The translations under genes were made by a program, and so were the position numbers. A DNA stretch of 64,000 nt from Glossina fuscipes (taxonomy: Eukaryota; Arthropoda; Insecta; Diptera; Glossinidae). Where the stretch lies: positions 8,520,914 to 8,584,913 of the forward strand of contig NW_023998414.1 in NCBI RefSeq assembly GCF_014805625.2. Reading direction: 5' to 3'. Position 1 is the first letter of the stretch; each line of letters begins with the position of its first letter. A model generated the notes under the pieces. That model made no database searches. It saw nothing but the letters and a program-made list of their open reading frames with translations, and was not told the origin of the DNA. Shown one piece after another: positions 36,011 through 46,627 of this stretch.

Positions 36011-36514
36011 CACATATATTTATGTATATATATATATAACTATAAATTCCATATAAAATTTTTGACAGATTTTATATTAGTAAAATTTAGTTTCGTAAAC
36101 GAGAGATCATTAGGGTTCTGTTCGTTGTATTTGCTAACTGAGGATAAAGTTGTAACTTGTTTTCGATTCGTTTCAGGCTCCTTCCTTTACTTTATTATAA
36201 TTTATTATAATTGAGTTTTAGTTCTTTTCAAAAATGTTTGCCTATACATATAATGACGTTTCAAAGGTAGTGTGCTTTCCTAATGCATGAATATTGGATT
36301 GAGCCTTTAACAGATACATTTTACATATATATATATATATATATATAATATATGTATTCTCTCCAAACATAGTGTATTTTTAATTTAATTTCGTAAAAAT
36401 TATGAAGCCCTTAGCAAGTAAATTTTATATTTTTGTACATATGTGTACATATACTCTTTCATTTTATGGATAATTCAAGTTTACGTAAATCCTTTTTTGA
36501 CCTGTTCATATCCA
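34136..36514. other. AT-rich spacer with many A/T runs
   Basis: No gene. Poly-A tracts at about 34451-34460, 34612-34640, 34731-34744 and 35307-35366; (GA)n at 34911-34926; (T)33 or longer at 35490-35522; (TA)n at 35588-35616, 35972-36006 and 36324-36347. The stretch 34960-35140 is free of repeats. Confidence 0.5.
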
Positions 36515-36890
36515 TTCTCGAAGGATGGGGGGAGATGTATTTAGTTTGTCAAAACCTTCGCAACACCCAGAAGGAAGCTTGAGGAACCGCGAAAAATGTA
36601 TTCTTGCACACCAACAAAATCTAAATCAACTGAACTAACTCCGCTTGCCCCTCTGGCCGGCTTGCTTAATGTCTGATTTTAAGATTCTTCCGACCGCAAA
36701 AACGAAGATCCCGCCTACAAATTTTTAAAAGAATTTGAAAAGGACCCAAAAGGATGCAAGAACGTGCATGCAACGCCCATACGCCTATGCGACAAAAACT
36801 GTGAACATCTTTGCTTCTCATACTTTCTGCTTCTTACTCATGCATCTGATTCTAAATGTAGGAAAAAACGACCACGCCCAGCCTATATTG
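36515..36890 (-). repeat. Dispersed 'CTGCAG...GATCAAG' repeat, reverse copy
   Basis: The minus strand carries GGCTGGGCGTGGTCGTTTTT at one end and CTTCCTTCTGGGTGTTGCGA then AGGTTTTGACAAA at the other, as in the 33.3 kb copy (CCTTCTGGGTGTTGCGAACG, then TTTTGACAAAAT). The middle is more diverged and the GATCAAG core is altered. It has the same orientation as the 33.3 kb copy, 3.2 kb away. Confidence 0.6.
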
Positions 36891-37105
36891 TAGAACATGA
36901 AAATTTAATTTTTTTTACTTTTTTGAAATCCTTTTTAGAATAACAATGATGGGTATATATAAGAATCGGCCGCGACCGAATCTAATTTTTTTACTTGTAC
37001 CTTTCTTTCTTCAGTTAATTTAGTGAATATTTCAGATTTCGATTGAAACGAATTTAACTTTCGTTCTTCATATCTTTTAATGAAACTGGATTGCTTAGGA
37101 TCGAT

Positions 37106-37109
37106 GAAA

Positions 37110-37148
<39 letters not shown>
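37106..37148. repeat. (AAT)n microsatellite
   Basis: About 13 AAT units. The poly-Ile ORF on the minus strand is an artefact. Confidence 0.96.
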
Positions 37149-37413
37149 TGTATCCGTCCCACCAAATATTAGAAATTCTATACTCTTTTCATCAATAACA
37201 AAGCTGATAAATATAATAAATTGAAATCAGAAAAGTAAATTTGTTTTTTTTTTTTTCTTTTTATATAAACCACACAGAACTATCAATAAAATCTAACACG
37301 ATATGATGTACGTACGCTTGCTTGTTTGTTCATTTTATAGGAATTTGAAATTCGTATTGCTTTAACGAGTATACGATGTTATGTACAACACGCAATAAAT
37401 CAAACAAGTTACA

Positions 37414-37443
37414 GTTAGGTCATCGCAAAAGTAATGACGGTTT
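37414..37443 (+). repeat. Possible mariner-type terminal inverted repeat
   Basis: TTAGGTCATCGCAAAAGTAA followed by TGACGGTTTT has the layout of mariner ends (a TTAGGT start, GCAAAAGTAAT, then GCGGTTTT). It is followed by a 27-base T run. It lies about 0.9 kb upstream of the WVPR transposase scrap on the same strand, longer than the usual distance, and the 37684-37849 duplication lies between. The opposite end was not found. Confidence 0.35.
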
Positions 37444-37683
37444 TTTTTTTTTTTTTTTTTTTTTTTTACATTACTAAACTGTTAGTTATCCACGGAGAAG
37501 ATAAGATGATTAAGCATTTATTTCCAGCGATTTTGTTAATTATTCTTTCAATACTACACTGAGTCATTGACTATCATCAGTGAAAGCAACAACACAAGAA
37601 AAAAACAAAAGAAAAAGGAAGCGAGTATTTTTGATCCAACGAATAATGTAAAGACATAAGAAATACAAATGACTGCTAACGAA

Positions 37684-37849
37684 GATTTTAGAATTTGGTA
37701 CTCGTTACAGTTAGCAAAGAAACAATGTCTACGCTTGACAATGTCAACAACAACAAACGAAAGTCAATGCCAACGGATATTTCAGAAATTTGAACTCGTT
37801 AGAGTTAGCAACGAAATTATATCAAGACTTGACAATATCAACGAATTGT
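37684..37849. repeat. Diverged tandem duplication, period about 92 bases
   Basis: The first unit, from 37684, reads GAATTTGGTACTCGTTACAG then TTAGCAAAGAAACAATGTCT and CTTGACAATGTCAACAACAA. The second, from 37776, reads GAAATTTGAACTCGTTAGAG then TTAGCAACGAAATTATATCA and CTTGACAATATCAACGAATT. Order and spacing match over about 70 bases. It is not low complexity. The open frame across it (37669-37854) is unbroken but unrecognised. Confidence 0.75.
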
Positions 37850-38032
37850 ATTAAGTTTACTACATTCTTGGGCCATAGTTGTCTCAGCGAAGTTCTGAAC
37901 GTACAGGAAGGCGCAGGAAGGCTATGATTACTTGTTTAGGGCACGAGAGGTTGCTGATTAGAAATTCACTAGGGTAACATTGACAAATGAGCAAGAGCCC
38001 TGCTATCGCAAGTATTTACTCAGGGGAAAATA

Positions 38033-38066
38033 GGGGCGGGGGCGGGGGCGGGGGCGGGTGGGGGGC
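38033..38066 (+). repeat. G-rich tract (GGGGGC)n, G-quadruplex capable
   Basis: Repeated GGGGGC units with five G-runs of three or more separated by one or two bases, ending GGGTGGGGGGC. It is highly unusual in this AT-rich setting. It may be a minisatellite expansion; no promoter or gene adjoins it. Confidence 0.9.
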
Positions 38067-38159
38067 TAAATGTGTTCTATTATATAAAATAATTATGAAG
38101 TGCTAGGCAGAATAAAAAAGTTACCCTACAAGCGTAACATTGTTGAGGTCGCTCAAGTG

Positions 38160-38375
38160 AAGTTTCAACGAAAGTCTAAAATGATATTGAACGGTTCAAA
38201 ATTGACTAAGCGTAAGCTAAATGCAACAGTAAAAACATTATATGGTTCTAATCTTTCAATTTAGAACGAAAAACACTTGTATGCAAAAACATTTTGTACA
38301 AAATGGGTCCCACGTTCGACCAAACGCCGACTAGATGATCATTCGTTTGACCACTGCAATGAAGAATTTATAGAT
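38160..38375 (+). pseudogene. Mariner-like transposase scrap
   Basis: Transposases of the mariner family cut and paste their own DNA. In frame 38295-38372 the sequence reads CTKWVPRSTKRRLDDHSF, which fits the conserved linker LxxRWVPRxLTxxQKxxRVxxS between the helix-turn-helix and catalytic domains. Upstream in the same frame KLTKRKLNATVKTLYGSN and then KHLYAKTF can be laid on the HTH part (xxSxxTVxxILHExLxMKKL). A stop interrupts it and none of the catalytic DDD/D residues is seen. The reading rests on WVPR and spacing alone. Confidence 0.4.
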
Positions 38376-39187
38376 TTATAAGCGCGACTCGTCCAAGTAC
38401 CTTTGTCGTTACATAACTACATTTGAGAATCAGTTGAAAAGCGAAAGAAGGGATTTTATCAACTGGTAGTGCATTACATTAAAGCGGGAAAGGGGGCACT
38501 TCTCGGTGGAAAACAGTGTTATTGCATCAGTTGACGGCTGCCTTGGAAGAAGAAGAAAATGATATCATTTCTGATGATGATAACGCATTAGCTAAGTGAC
38601 CAGACATTTTTATGAAAAGGGATATAACCTGCCCATCTCAATTAATCCCTTCTCTTCGATACTCTCTGATACTCTTCGAACACCTTGCAAAAGTTCGGTT
38701 GACATTCTGTGTTATATGAAAAATTTGAACCGGAAAGAGATATCAAATCTGACCTGGCCGATAAATAATATTATTTATATAGAAAAAAAAAAAAAAAAAA
38801 ATTGTAGAAAGCCTTTATAATCTATAAACAAATTGAATTGCGATCAAAAAATTCTGTTTTCTTGATTAGGTATTCTCCTGGCTAAGATACGCCCTAATGT
38901 GTTGAGCATAGTCGTGCCACACGCAGTGCGGACACATTGCAAGTGCTAATAACTAATGATGTAATGTGACACCGTTGGCGCCGCATATATATACAATTAA
39001 TCCCTTTTTGAGTGGTGTATGCCAGGATATTGCTCGATATTTGCAAAATTTAATGATTACTGGAACTTTAAAATTTTAACGTTTCCGCTTGCCATTGGTA
39101 AACCAACTAACTGTTCATATAAAAGCATTCTCAATTAAAAATGTTACGCGGGAATTTCTCAATTCCGTTATAACACATTTCATACTC
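38376..39187. other. Spacer next to the mariner scrap
   Basis: No gene. A poly-A run lies at 38781-38799. No catalytic-domain block of a transposase could be found here. Confidence 0.4.
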
Positions 39188-39191
39188 ACTA

Positions 39192-39235
<44 letters not shown>

Positions 39236-39238
39236 TTG
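39188..39238. repeat. (TA)n and poly-T
   Basis: About 17 TA units joined to TTTTTTTTTT. Confidence 0.95.
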
Positions 39239-39957
39239 CGATAGCTGTGCACTATAAAACTGTAACACAAATGTCATGTTCATCTCCTTTATAAATTCGT
39301 ATGACATGACATATTTTACTTTATTTTTTTCTCTCTCCCTCTGTCCCTCTCTTTCTCTGTCACTCTCTTCTTATTTTATTTGTTTGCTTCAAAAATATAA
39401 TGTAAGCTATATTAAGGAACAGTAATAACAGCAACAACAACAACAACAACGACAATAACAACTAAAAGAGCAGATAACAAGAAACAAAAACATAACAACA
39501 AAAAAGAAAATGGAAAAAACATCTGTTTTCTTAATAATATCAAATGAAAAAGTAGTGAGCGATCATTATGAATGATGAGTAGTAGTAGAAGAAGAAGAAG
39601 AAGAAGATGAGAGAGGACTCACAAAGAACAGAAGTGGATTTTTTTTTCTTTTTTTTACTTTTTGTGTCTACGTCATGACCATTAATGTCACATTTTTATA
39701 GCAGGTCAAACTAAACAATCATAACTTGAGCTAACACACCACTACACATTCAACAACAACAAAATTAGCAGCCACCAGTTCTAACAAAAAAAAAAAAAAA
39801 AAAAAAAAAAATGCTCACACAGTTTGTGTCTTATCAAACGGGACAACACCACAAAAGCGTAGCCATTCATTTCTTTATAGCTTACAACAACAATGGCGGT
39901 GTTGTATTTGACAGTTTTTTAATTAAGTTCACGTACTCGGCAATATACACGCACATG

Positions 39958-39992
<35 letters not shown>

Positions 39993-40657
39993 TTTATTTT
40001 TTTATGTTATAAGATTTTTGTGAAATAATTATATTTTATAAAGTATGTCATAGAAATTCTGCACACACACACAATAATAATAATAATAATAACATTTTTG
40101 ATTGTTTTGTTTTCATTTTTTTTTTTTTTTTTTTTAACACATCCTTCACATGCACATCATGCGCTTAAAACCTGATCTTCTTTTCTTTTCCATTCATTCC
40201 ATTTTCTGTTTTTTTTTTTTTGGCTTATGGCTTTTAGTTTCACAATTATTCACAAATTACGTTTGCTTTTTTGTGTTTTTTGCAAATAATTCTCAAGAGT
40301 TGTTCAAGTGTCATGTTAATTATAAACAAGTATAAATTCTTTTGCAGACAAAAGAAAAATCATTTTAATGAATTTCCAAAGTTTTACAATTAAAAAACTC
40401 TTTTCATTAAGAAGAGTGATAAGTTTTGCAAGAAAATGCATTCTATTGTTATTGAATTTATCTTTTAATTAATGAAATTGTCAATTTTCTCAATATGAAA
40501 ATGAAGGGTCAAACGGACGGTCGATAATGTAATGCAAACTATGTAACCTTTTCACTTCTCATTCCATGCATTATTTATCAATAATTTGAGGGATAATCTC
40601 ACTTGTTATAGTAATTAAAAAATTTCCAATTTTCACTAAAATTCAAATAAAGTTCTT

Positions 40658-40689
<32 letters not shown>

Positions 40690-40813
40690 TCCTAGCAGCC
40701 TCAGGCTAGCAAAAGAAAAATGACAAAAATTCTTTCATATTATAATTCGAGCAATAAGGTTAAGATATGCGTGATATATTCATATAGAGCAGATCGTTAT
40801 TGACTTTTTATGC

Positions 40814-40844
<31 letters not shown>

Positions 40845-41040
40845 TGAAAGAAATCCCTTTAATCGTATCCTATTGAACTAAGCTCGGTATGTTGCATAGT
40901 TCACAAAAACATTGCACTCCATTGCAATCTTTTGCAAACTTTAGTAGTCGTAAATATATATTATAGACGTAGGGTATAGTGTGTCAGAAAAAAAAAAAAA
41001 AAAAACGGGTGAAATCATTTCCTAGTAATTAATTAATTAC
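39239..41040. other. AT-rich spacer with dense simple repeats
   Basis: No gene. CAA tract at 39430-39450; (GTA)/(GAA)n at 39580-39607; poly-A at 39786-39810; (TA)n at 39957-39980; (AAT)n at about 40072-40090; poly-T at 40118-40135; (CT)n at 40660-40691; T-runs at 40819-40842; poly-A at 40988-41005. Confidence 0.5.
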
Positions 41041-41064
41041 ATGTATTTTTATTTCTTTTCTTAG

Positions 41065-41202
41065 ATTAGGACACAATCCCGCCTGATGTCTGGATCGAAT
41101 TTCATGCGAGATTTAAATAAAAATTTCCTATCAATTTTTGATTCCAACATGCGGATGAAGGCAGACCTTGCAAATCGTAGATGTCTGCTAAATATCAATG
41201 AG
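41065..41202 (+). CDS. Candidate protein-coding exon (46 codons, phase 0-0)
   Basis: This is the best host-gene candidate in the window. A polypyrimidine tract and acceptor (TATTTCTTTTCTTAG, to 41064) precede an open frame from 41065, and a good donor (GAG then GTAAGC at 41203) ends it. Both junctions are in phase 0. The peptide contains FMRDLNKNFLSIFDS and NMRMKADLANRRCLLNINE: charged, probably helical, with none of the low complexity seen in other ORFs here. I do not recognise the protein. A second charged ORF follows about 150 bases on (41354-41545) and may be the next, terminal exon. Confidence 0.5.
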
Positions 41203-41334
41203 GTAAGCAGGAAGTTCCTAGACCTTTTTTTGAACCTCTTTATAAACAACAAAATAATTTTCGCTTCTTTTTATTCGCCACCGAAGCATACGTGTATAAT
41301 AATTTTTTATATTTAGTAGTAGGATGACATACAG

Positions 41335-41545
41335 ATATATATACTGACTATTAATGTATCCTGTCATGGATATTTGTGATGAATGGAACAAATGTCGTGA
41401 AAATTCGAGCTCATTTTTTTTGAAAGCTGATGCTATTGAAAAAATTCATAGAATTTTACGTTACATCAACGAAAGATTGCGACTCGCTTTGGCATCAAGA
41501 AAACTGTTGGAGAAACGAGAAAAATTTATAGCAGGCAAACGTTAA
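41335..41545 (+). CDS. Candidate terminal exon, charged helical C-terminus, with a break near its start
   Basis: The open frame 41354-41545 encodes MYPVMDICDEWNKCRENSSS, then FFLKADAIEKIHRIL and INERLRLALASRKLLEKREK, ending FIAGKR-stop. The second half is a likely amphipathic or coiled-coil helix. A TGA at 41345 blocks its frame and no AG acceptor lies after it. The nearest acceptor (ACATACAG, to 41334) enters in the frame one base off. One base fewer at about 41350-41355 would join it in phase with the 41065 exon. So this is a gene with a local sequence error, a polymorphism, or a recent pseudogene. Function unknown. Confidence 0.4.
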
Positions 41546-41984
41546 TGCCATAAACCAAAAAATATTATATGTTGTTGTGACTCGCCCCAAAGTGGCTCTC
41601 TCGACTCTCTTTGACTTGGCTTAGAAACCTTAGCAAGGTATGTCCGCATCAGCAGCCGACCATCTAACACGAATTACCAATATCGCCTAAGTGATTAGTC
41701 TTATGAAAACAAAATAAAAAAAAAAAAAAAAAACGCCCATGTTTACAAACGTATATAACTTCTTGATCAGTTTGAAATTTTGTACGCATACATTAGATGG
41801 CTTACCTCGAGCTTAACTCGAGTTGTGGGTTTGAAGAAGTAAAACGAAAAATAAGGCTAAGTAAATATTTTTAGATAAGTTTGGAGCAGTTTCGGATATG
41901 AATGAAGGAACCCGTTAGAGGCACATCAACAATAATCGACTAGTTTTTTGAGGTCATGACTATACAGGAGGTATAGTAGGATGC
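41546..41984. other. Downstream spacer of the exon candidate
   Basis: Poly-A run at 41717-41733. The short palindromic pair CTCGAG-CTTAA-CTCGAG lies at 41807-41823. No AATAAA within 100 bases of the stop at 41543-41545 is obvious, though AATATTATATG occurs near 41561. Confidence 0.4.
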
Positions 41985-42156
41985 GTCCACAGCTGAACTA
42001 ATTGTCTTTAAGGCCCTGAAAGCAGTTCTCCCTCGAATAGATTTTAGGCGATTAATACGCTCTCCTCGTAATGATACAATGGAAAATGTGATATTTGTTT
42101 TTGGTGTAAACGGTAACCGAAAGGAGATAATTGTAGTGAAAAGGGGAAACGATTGA
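41985..42156 (+). pseudogene. Possible SRP-type GTPase-like scrap
   Basis: One frame stays open from 41981 to the TGA at 42154 and reads AELIVFKALKAVLPRIDFRR, then ENVIFVFGVNGNRKEIIVVK. This resembles in layout the stretch of SRP receptor/SRP54-type GTPases that leads into the P-loop (xxPxxxIDxLRxI...YVIxFxGVNGxGKST). The GKST of the P-loop is absent, two stops lie just upstream, and no later G motifs follow. It may be coincidence. Confidence 0.2.
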
Positions 42157-42241
42157 AGCGCACGTTACGCGTTATACGAATTTCTGAAAGACAAATCTCA
42201 CCGAGAGACACAGCACAAAAAAAAGCAAACTAAGAGAGATC

Positions 42242-42245
<4 letters not shown>

Positions 42246-42279
<34 letters not shown>
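42246..42279. repeat. Poly-A tract
   Basis: About 34 A residues, about 90 bases after the GTPase-like scrap. It could be a retroposed tail. Confidence 0.92.
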
Positions 42280-42280
<1 letters not shown>

Positions 42281-42915
42281 GTTAATTTTAAATGTTAAAC
42301 CTTTACACTTATGCACATATGTGTGCATATATGTACACTTACATGCATGTATTTTAGAAAGCTTTTCAAGCAGTTCGTTCTCAGTTTAGTTCAGTTGTTT
42401 TTAATTTATTTTTGCTCGAGTGTTTGGTAAAGGAGTGTTGAAAGCATTTGTTAAGTTTTCATTAAATGTGCAAAAAGGATAATGTTTGAGTGGTGGTACA
42501 AAGTTTGCACGCAAAGCACTGCACACACGCATGCATACGTCAATTCCGAAGAATTCTTGTGTTTTCATTAAAATGGAACTGTAACAAAGTACACACAACA
42601 CGACAACTAACAAGAAAATGAATTAAATGTAATCAAGACTTTGAGTTTTACTTTCTTTTTTTCATTTTTCTTCGCTCAGTCGAAGATGCCATGTGGTTGC
42701 TTTAGCTTAAAACAAGCCATGCATATATTGTGTATATATATTGTATATATATATATATATATATATATAATCGGTATACTTTGAAAGAAGAGTGATTAGT
42801 TTAAGTACTTATTTCGTCTGTTTAATTGAAATTTGTTACAAAAAATATGTGTGTAAAATGTGTTCCGTTCAGCACTTAACAGGTTTGATTGCTTTTTATT
42901 TTCGTTACTCTTCAG

Positions 42916-42948
<33 letters not shown>

Positions 42949-43187
42949 GGGTTGTGCTTGCTTTTGTCTCTAATGGAGTTTTTGTGTTGTTTTACATTCC
43001 GTGCGCCAGCTGGATGAGGTAATCAGGTGACATTAAACGGATTTTAATCAGAGCTATTCTTATAATTTAATTTGCTTTCAACTTAACTTTGATAAAAAGT
43101 CTTTGCTCACCAACGATGAAAAGTAAACCAATTGAAAACCATTCTCAAAAGCAATCACACCTTCAAAGCGAAAATGTCAAAATAATA

Positions 43188-43223
<36 letters not shown>

Positions 43224-45547
43224 GTCATCATAATAGTAATAAATAATAATCGAGAAATTGAAGTTTGCTTGCATTTTCGAAGAAATATATAAAAAAATAA
43301 CAAACAAAAAAAAAAATATAAAAAAAATAAATAAATAAAATTTTCAATAGCCTTCGATGCTAATGCTTTGAGACTGAAATAATAATAATAAAAATAATAA
43401 TAAAATTGCTTACCATTTAAATAAATAGTAAGCATGCAAGTTCGAGTGATGAAGACCATCAAAAGGCCATCATTGATAGCGCATAACATGAGAGACCAAT
43501 GGACCAAACGAATTCATTATGAAAAACTTTTCAATTTATCAACGCCTTTTTAATTGAAATTTAGTGAATAATTTCAGTGCGGCATTGTCTAAGCATATAT
43601 CAAGACATCTTTGTGGTTTACTTCTTCAATAATAAATTCTTAGGGGGCAAGGTAGCCTTTAGCTGATTTCGATTTCTTAGGTTTGAAGATCACAATCAAA
43701 AAGTAGAGCAAGAATTTTTTACAATTCTTTGCACTTACGATGACGATTCGTTTTTAGAAGGTAAGGCAATGATTGAGTACAAAAGGCAAATCCTTCCCCC
43801 TCTTAATTCCCTACAACAAAAAGCAATAAAATTTGACCTTAGTTTCCTTCTTTCTACGCTAGTATTCTTGAATCGATCGATGGGAAGCGGACGGTTCAAG
43901 TTCGTTTTAATTGCTTTAAAGTTGAGCAACGCAACGCCATGCAACGTTCAGTTGGCAGGTTTTTTTTGTCGCGACATAAATCTAATTTTTTCAAAGAATT
44001 TACGAAATCCGAGTAAGTAAATTTCTTAATTCTTTCATCTCTTCTTCTACCAAATCAATTGCTATGCTTAGTGGGTCTTAGGAGTTAATGCCAATGCCAA
44101 TCTGTGGGTATTGCTCTTTCAAAAGTTCTCACTAATCGATTCAATTATTTACATATATGTCATATATGTCGTGCCATCTCTTCTTCTTTCTTTCTTTATG
44201 TATACCTTTTTGAACGTTTCAACTCTCAATCGATTTATTTGACTCTTAAGCTAAAGCTAAGAGCTTCGAATTTCATTGTTATGACCTGATATAAAAGATT
44301 ACGATCTCTTACAAATCGAATCACGCTTTTAAGTAGACATACATTAAAATGCATTCTGGGACATCCGAAGATGAAAATCTGAAGACACCATCAAACTGTA
44401 GAAAACTAGGTCCCGGATGCTCTTCTTTACAAATTGATCCACTAAAGAGACAAGAATGATGTCAAAAAGATTATTGTGGACATTGGAATATTTTATATCC
44501 TCGAAATAAAACTTAAGCTTGACAATTTTCATTCTTTCATCTTTGAAATGGCATGTGAGAGTGAACTACTTGGAGGATTTTCAAAGTTCATTTAACGATT
44601 AGAGAGTTATTAAGAAATGATTGCTTTTGGTCAATAATTGTAACGCTTTCGTCGACTACGACTTGCAAAGAGCCGGATGGGCAAGAGATGGGATGAAAGA
44701 ATGCTTTGATGATCACAAATAAATATGTTATATAAGATATTTGATGCTTTGGCAGTTTACACGGTGTGCATCTCGCCGAGCATTGCTAGTAAGAACCGCA
44801 TCACCCTCAGGCAATGCATAGAAATTTCACGTGATACACGCTCAACAGAGTGTCATGTGACAACCAAATTTGCCCCCAAATAACATATTCTCTTAAAGTT
44901 GTTTGTGATGATATGCTGTTTCACTAAATGCAGATCATTAAGATCAGCGGACGATCATTTACCATGTGAAACATTAAATGTAATTCTTTCTAGAATTGAA
45001 GAGCATGAAGAGAATTTAAACTGCTACGAACTCATCATGATCATGAGAAAGAGTTTTGCTTCAGCCCTTGGCCGCTAAGACATCCAAATATCTTACTTTG
45101 CCTTTTCGAAATGTGACGACTTCACCAAATGATTTGATGATCACATCATACTTACCGAACATAATTGCATTGAACAAAACAGAAGTGAGAAAATTATATA
45201 CACGCGCGACCGAATCCCTAATCGTATCTCTAATCGTTACCCGTCGTATAATGTCGTAAACTTTACTGTACTTAATCATACTCTTCATCATACTCTTCAA
45301 GTTCACTTATTTGACACCCACTGACTGATTGCACTGCTAAGAAAAGAGGAATCCTCGCCGGCTTGCGGGGTCCATTATTTTCATTTTAAAATTAAAACAT
45401 GTTTTTTTTTTTTTGTTTTTGTAGATATAGTAGTATTTTGATCTGAGGATTATGCGAATTAATTTTCAACCTACTGTTTGCTTTAGCTTATGCGTAATAA
45501 AACGGAAAACAACATAACTTTGATTGAACTGATTTTTCAATTTGTGA
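42280..45547. other. AT-rich spacer
   Basis: No gene recognised. (TA)n at 42732-42768; poly-T at 42919-42948; (AAT)n at 43183-43222 and about 43379-43402; T run at 45402-45413. ORFs at 43735-44020 on the two strands overlap each other, as do those at 45056-45306, so at most one of each pair could be real; none has a motif. Confidence 0.45.
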
Positions 45548-45940
45548 ACAGGTACTGCAGGGCCAGCCATTGAATATAAATGCGAATGCGTTACTTTTGT
45601 CGCGCTTGATAAGCAACGAGAAAAAAACGAAATTACTTTTGTTTATGAAAACCAATGTAATTTCATATTTCATAATTGTGTTGTGATTGTGGCCTTTACC
45701 CGATTTGTCCCAATTTCAATAAAAAGCTGCGCGCTTGCACTACGAAATGTTTTTGCCAAACTTGAAATTGGTTCCTGCGTTTTTGGCCACCAAACGAATG
45801 TTTACTATAGATAGACAGACAGGCCGATGAACAGACAGACGGACATGCTAAAATCGGCTTAGAATTCGACGCTGATCAAGAATATTTATATACTTGGTGG
45901 TTGTATGCGAAGATCATTTGTAAGCATTTCCTAGGGTAAA
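45548..45940 (+). repeat. Dispersed 'CTGCAG...GATCAAG' repeat, forward copy
   Basis: GTACTGCAGGGCCAGCCATT then GAATATAAATGC opens the copy. An AT-rich middle with GGCCTTTACCCGATTTGTCC follows, then GAATGTTTACTA, a (GACA)n run, GGACATGCTAAAATCGGCTT and GAATTCGACGCTGATCAAGA. The copy at 60.9 kb matches along its whole length. No ORF or terminal repeats. Confidence 0.75.
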
Positions 45941-46172
45941 ATGGGAAAGCAAGTAAAAACACTTCAACCAGTGTCGACATTAATTACAGTTTGATTGGGC
46001 TTGATATGATAAAGAGCACACTTTTCCATCAACCATATCGAACTGGCGTTCTCGTCATGTTTTGCAAATAAAATCTTTACAAAACATACAACGTAACAAC
46101 AATATAACCAAACAGAATTGAAGAAATTCGTAGGCAGCCAAGAACGATATTAAGGATAACATGTTGTATCAT

Positions 46173-46209
<37 letters not shown>

Positions 46210-46418
46210 CGGAGTAATGTTTTATTGCCAGGAAAACAATAATAAAGTAATGCTTTGTTGTCAGAAAGAACACAAACGTTAAGATCAACACTTGACTGGT
46301 GTAATGGAATTAGTAGTAAAAACTTCTTTTTGTAACGTTGTAATAGCTGCGGTGGCAGTTTGAAAACTTCCCTGTTTACTGTCAAGATTTTCTTATATAC
46401 ATACATCGTTTGTGTGTG
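45941..46418. other. AT-rich spacer with (TA)n
   Basis: (TA)n at 46174-46205. The 109-codon minus-strand ORF at 46077-46406 is lengthened by it; no motif. Confidence 0.45.
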
Positions 46419-46419
46419 T

Positions 46420-46445
46420 GCGGAGTGCGGAGTGCGGAGTGCGGA
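46420..46445 (+). repeat. (GCGGAGT)n heptamer repeat
   Basis: Almost four perfect units of GCGGAGT directly after (GT)n. It is short, GC-rich and perfect, and therefore probably young. Confidence 0.9.
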
Positions 46446-46561
46446 TAACTGTAACTTAGATTATGTATAGCACAAGTAACAACGACGTCAATAACATCAA
46501 GAAATAATGTAAACGTTAACGATTAAACTTTCTTGGGACTTTTTGCTTTTTTCTCTCTTGT

Positions 46562-46562
<1 letters not shown>

Positions 46563-46624
<62 letters not shown>
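46563..46624. repeat. Longest homopolymer: 62 T
   Basis: Sixty-two uninterrupted T residues. Length may be unreliable in the assembly. Confidence 0.95.

Positions 46625-46627
<3 letters not shown>

Noticed and set aside
41341..41366. Similarity of ACTATTAATGTATCCTG to the Hox-cluster microRNA iab-4 5' arm
   Set aside because: Only about ten bases agree, there is no pairing arm nearby, and the bases lie inside the exon candidate.
43735..44020. Two overlapping ORFs of 69 and 83 codons on opposite strands
   Set aside because: Mutual shadows, no motif, and the apparent donor GAGTAAGT lacks the AG-GT junction.
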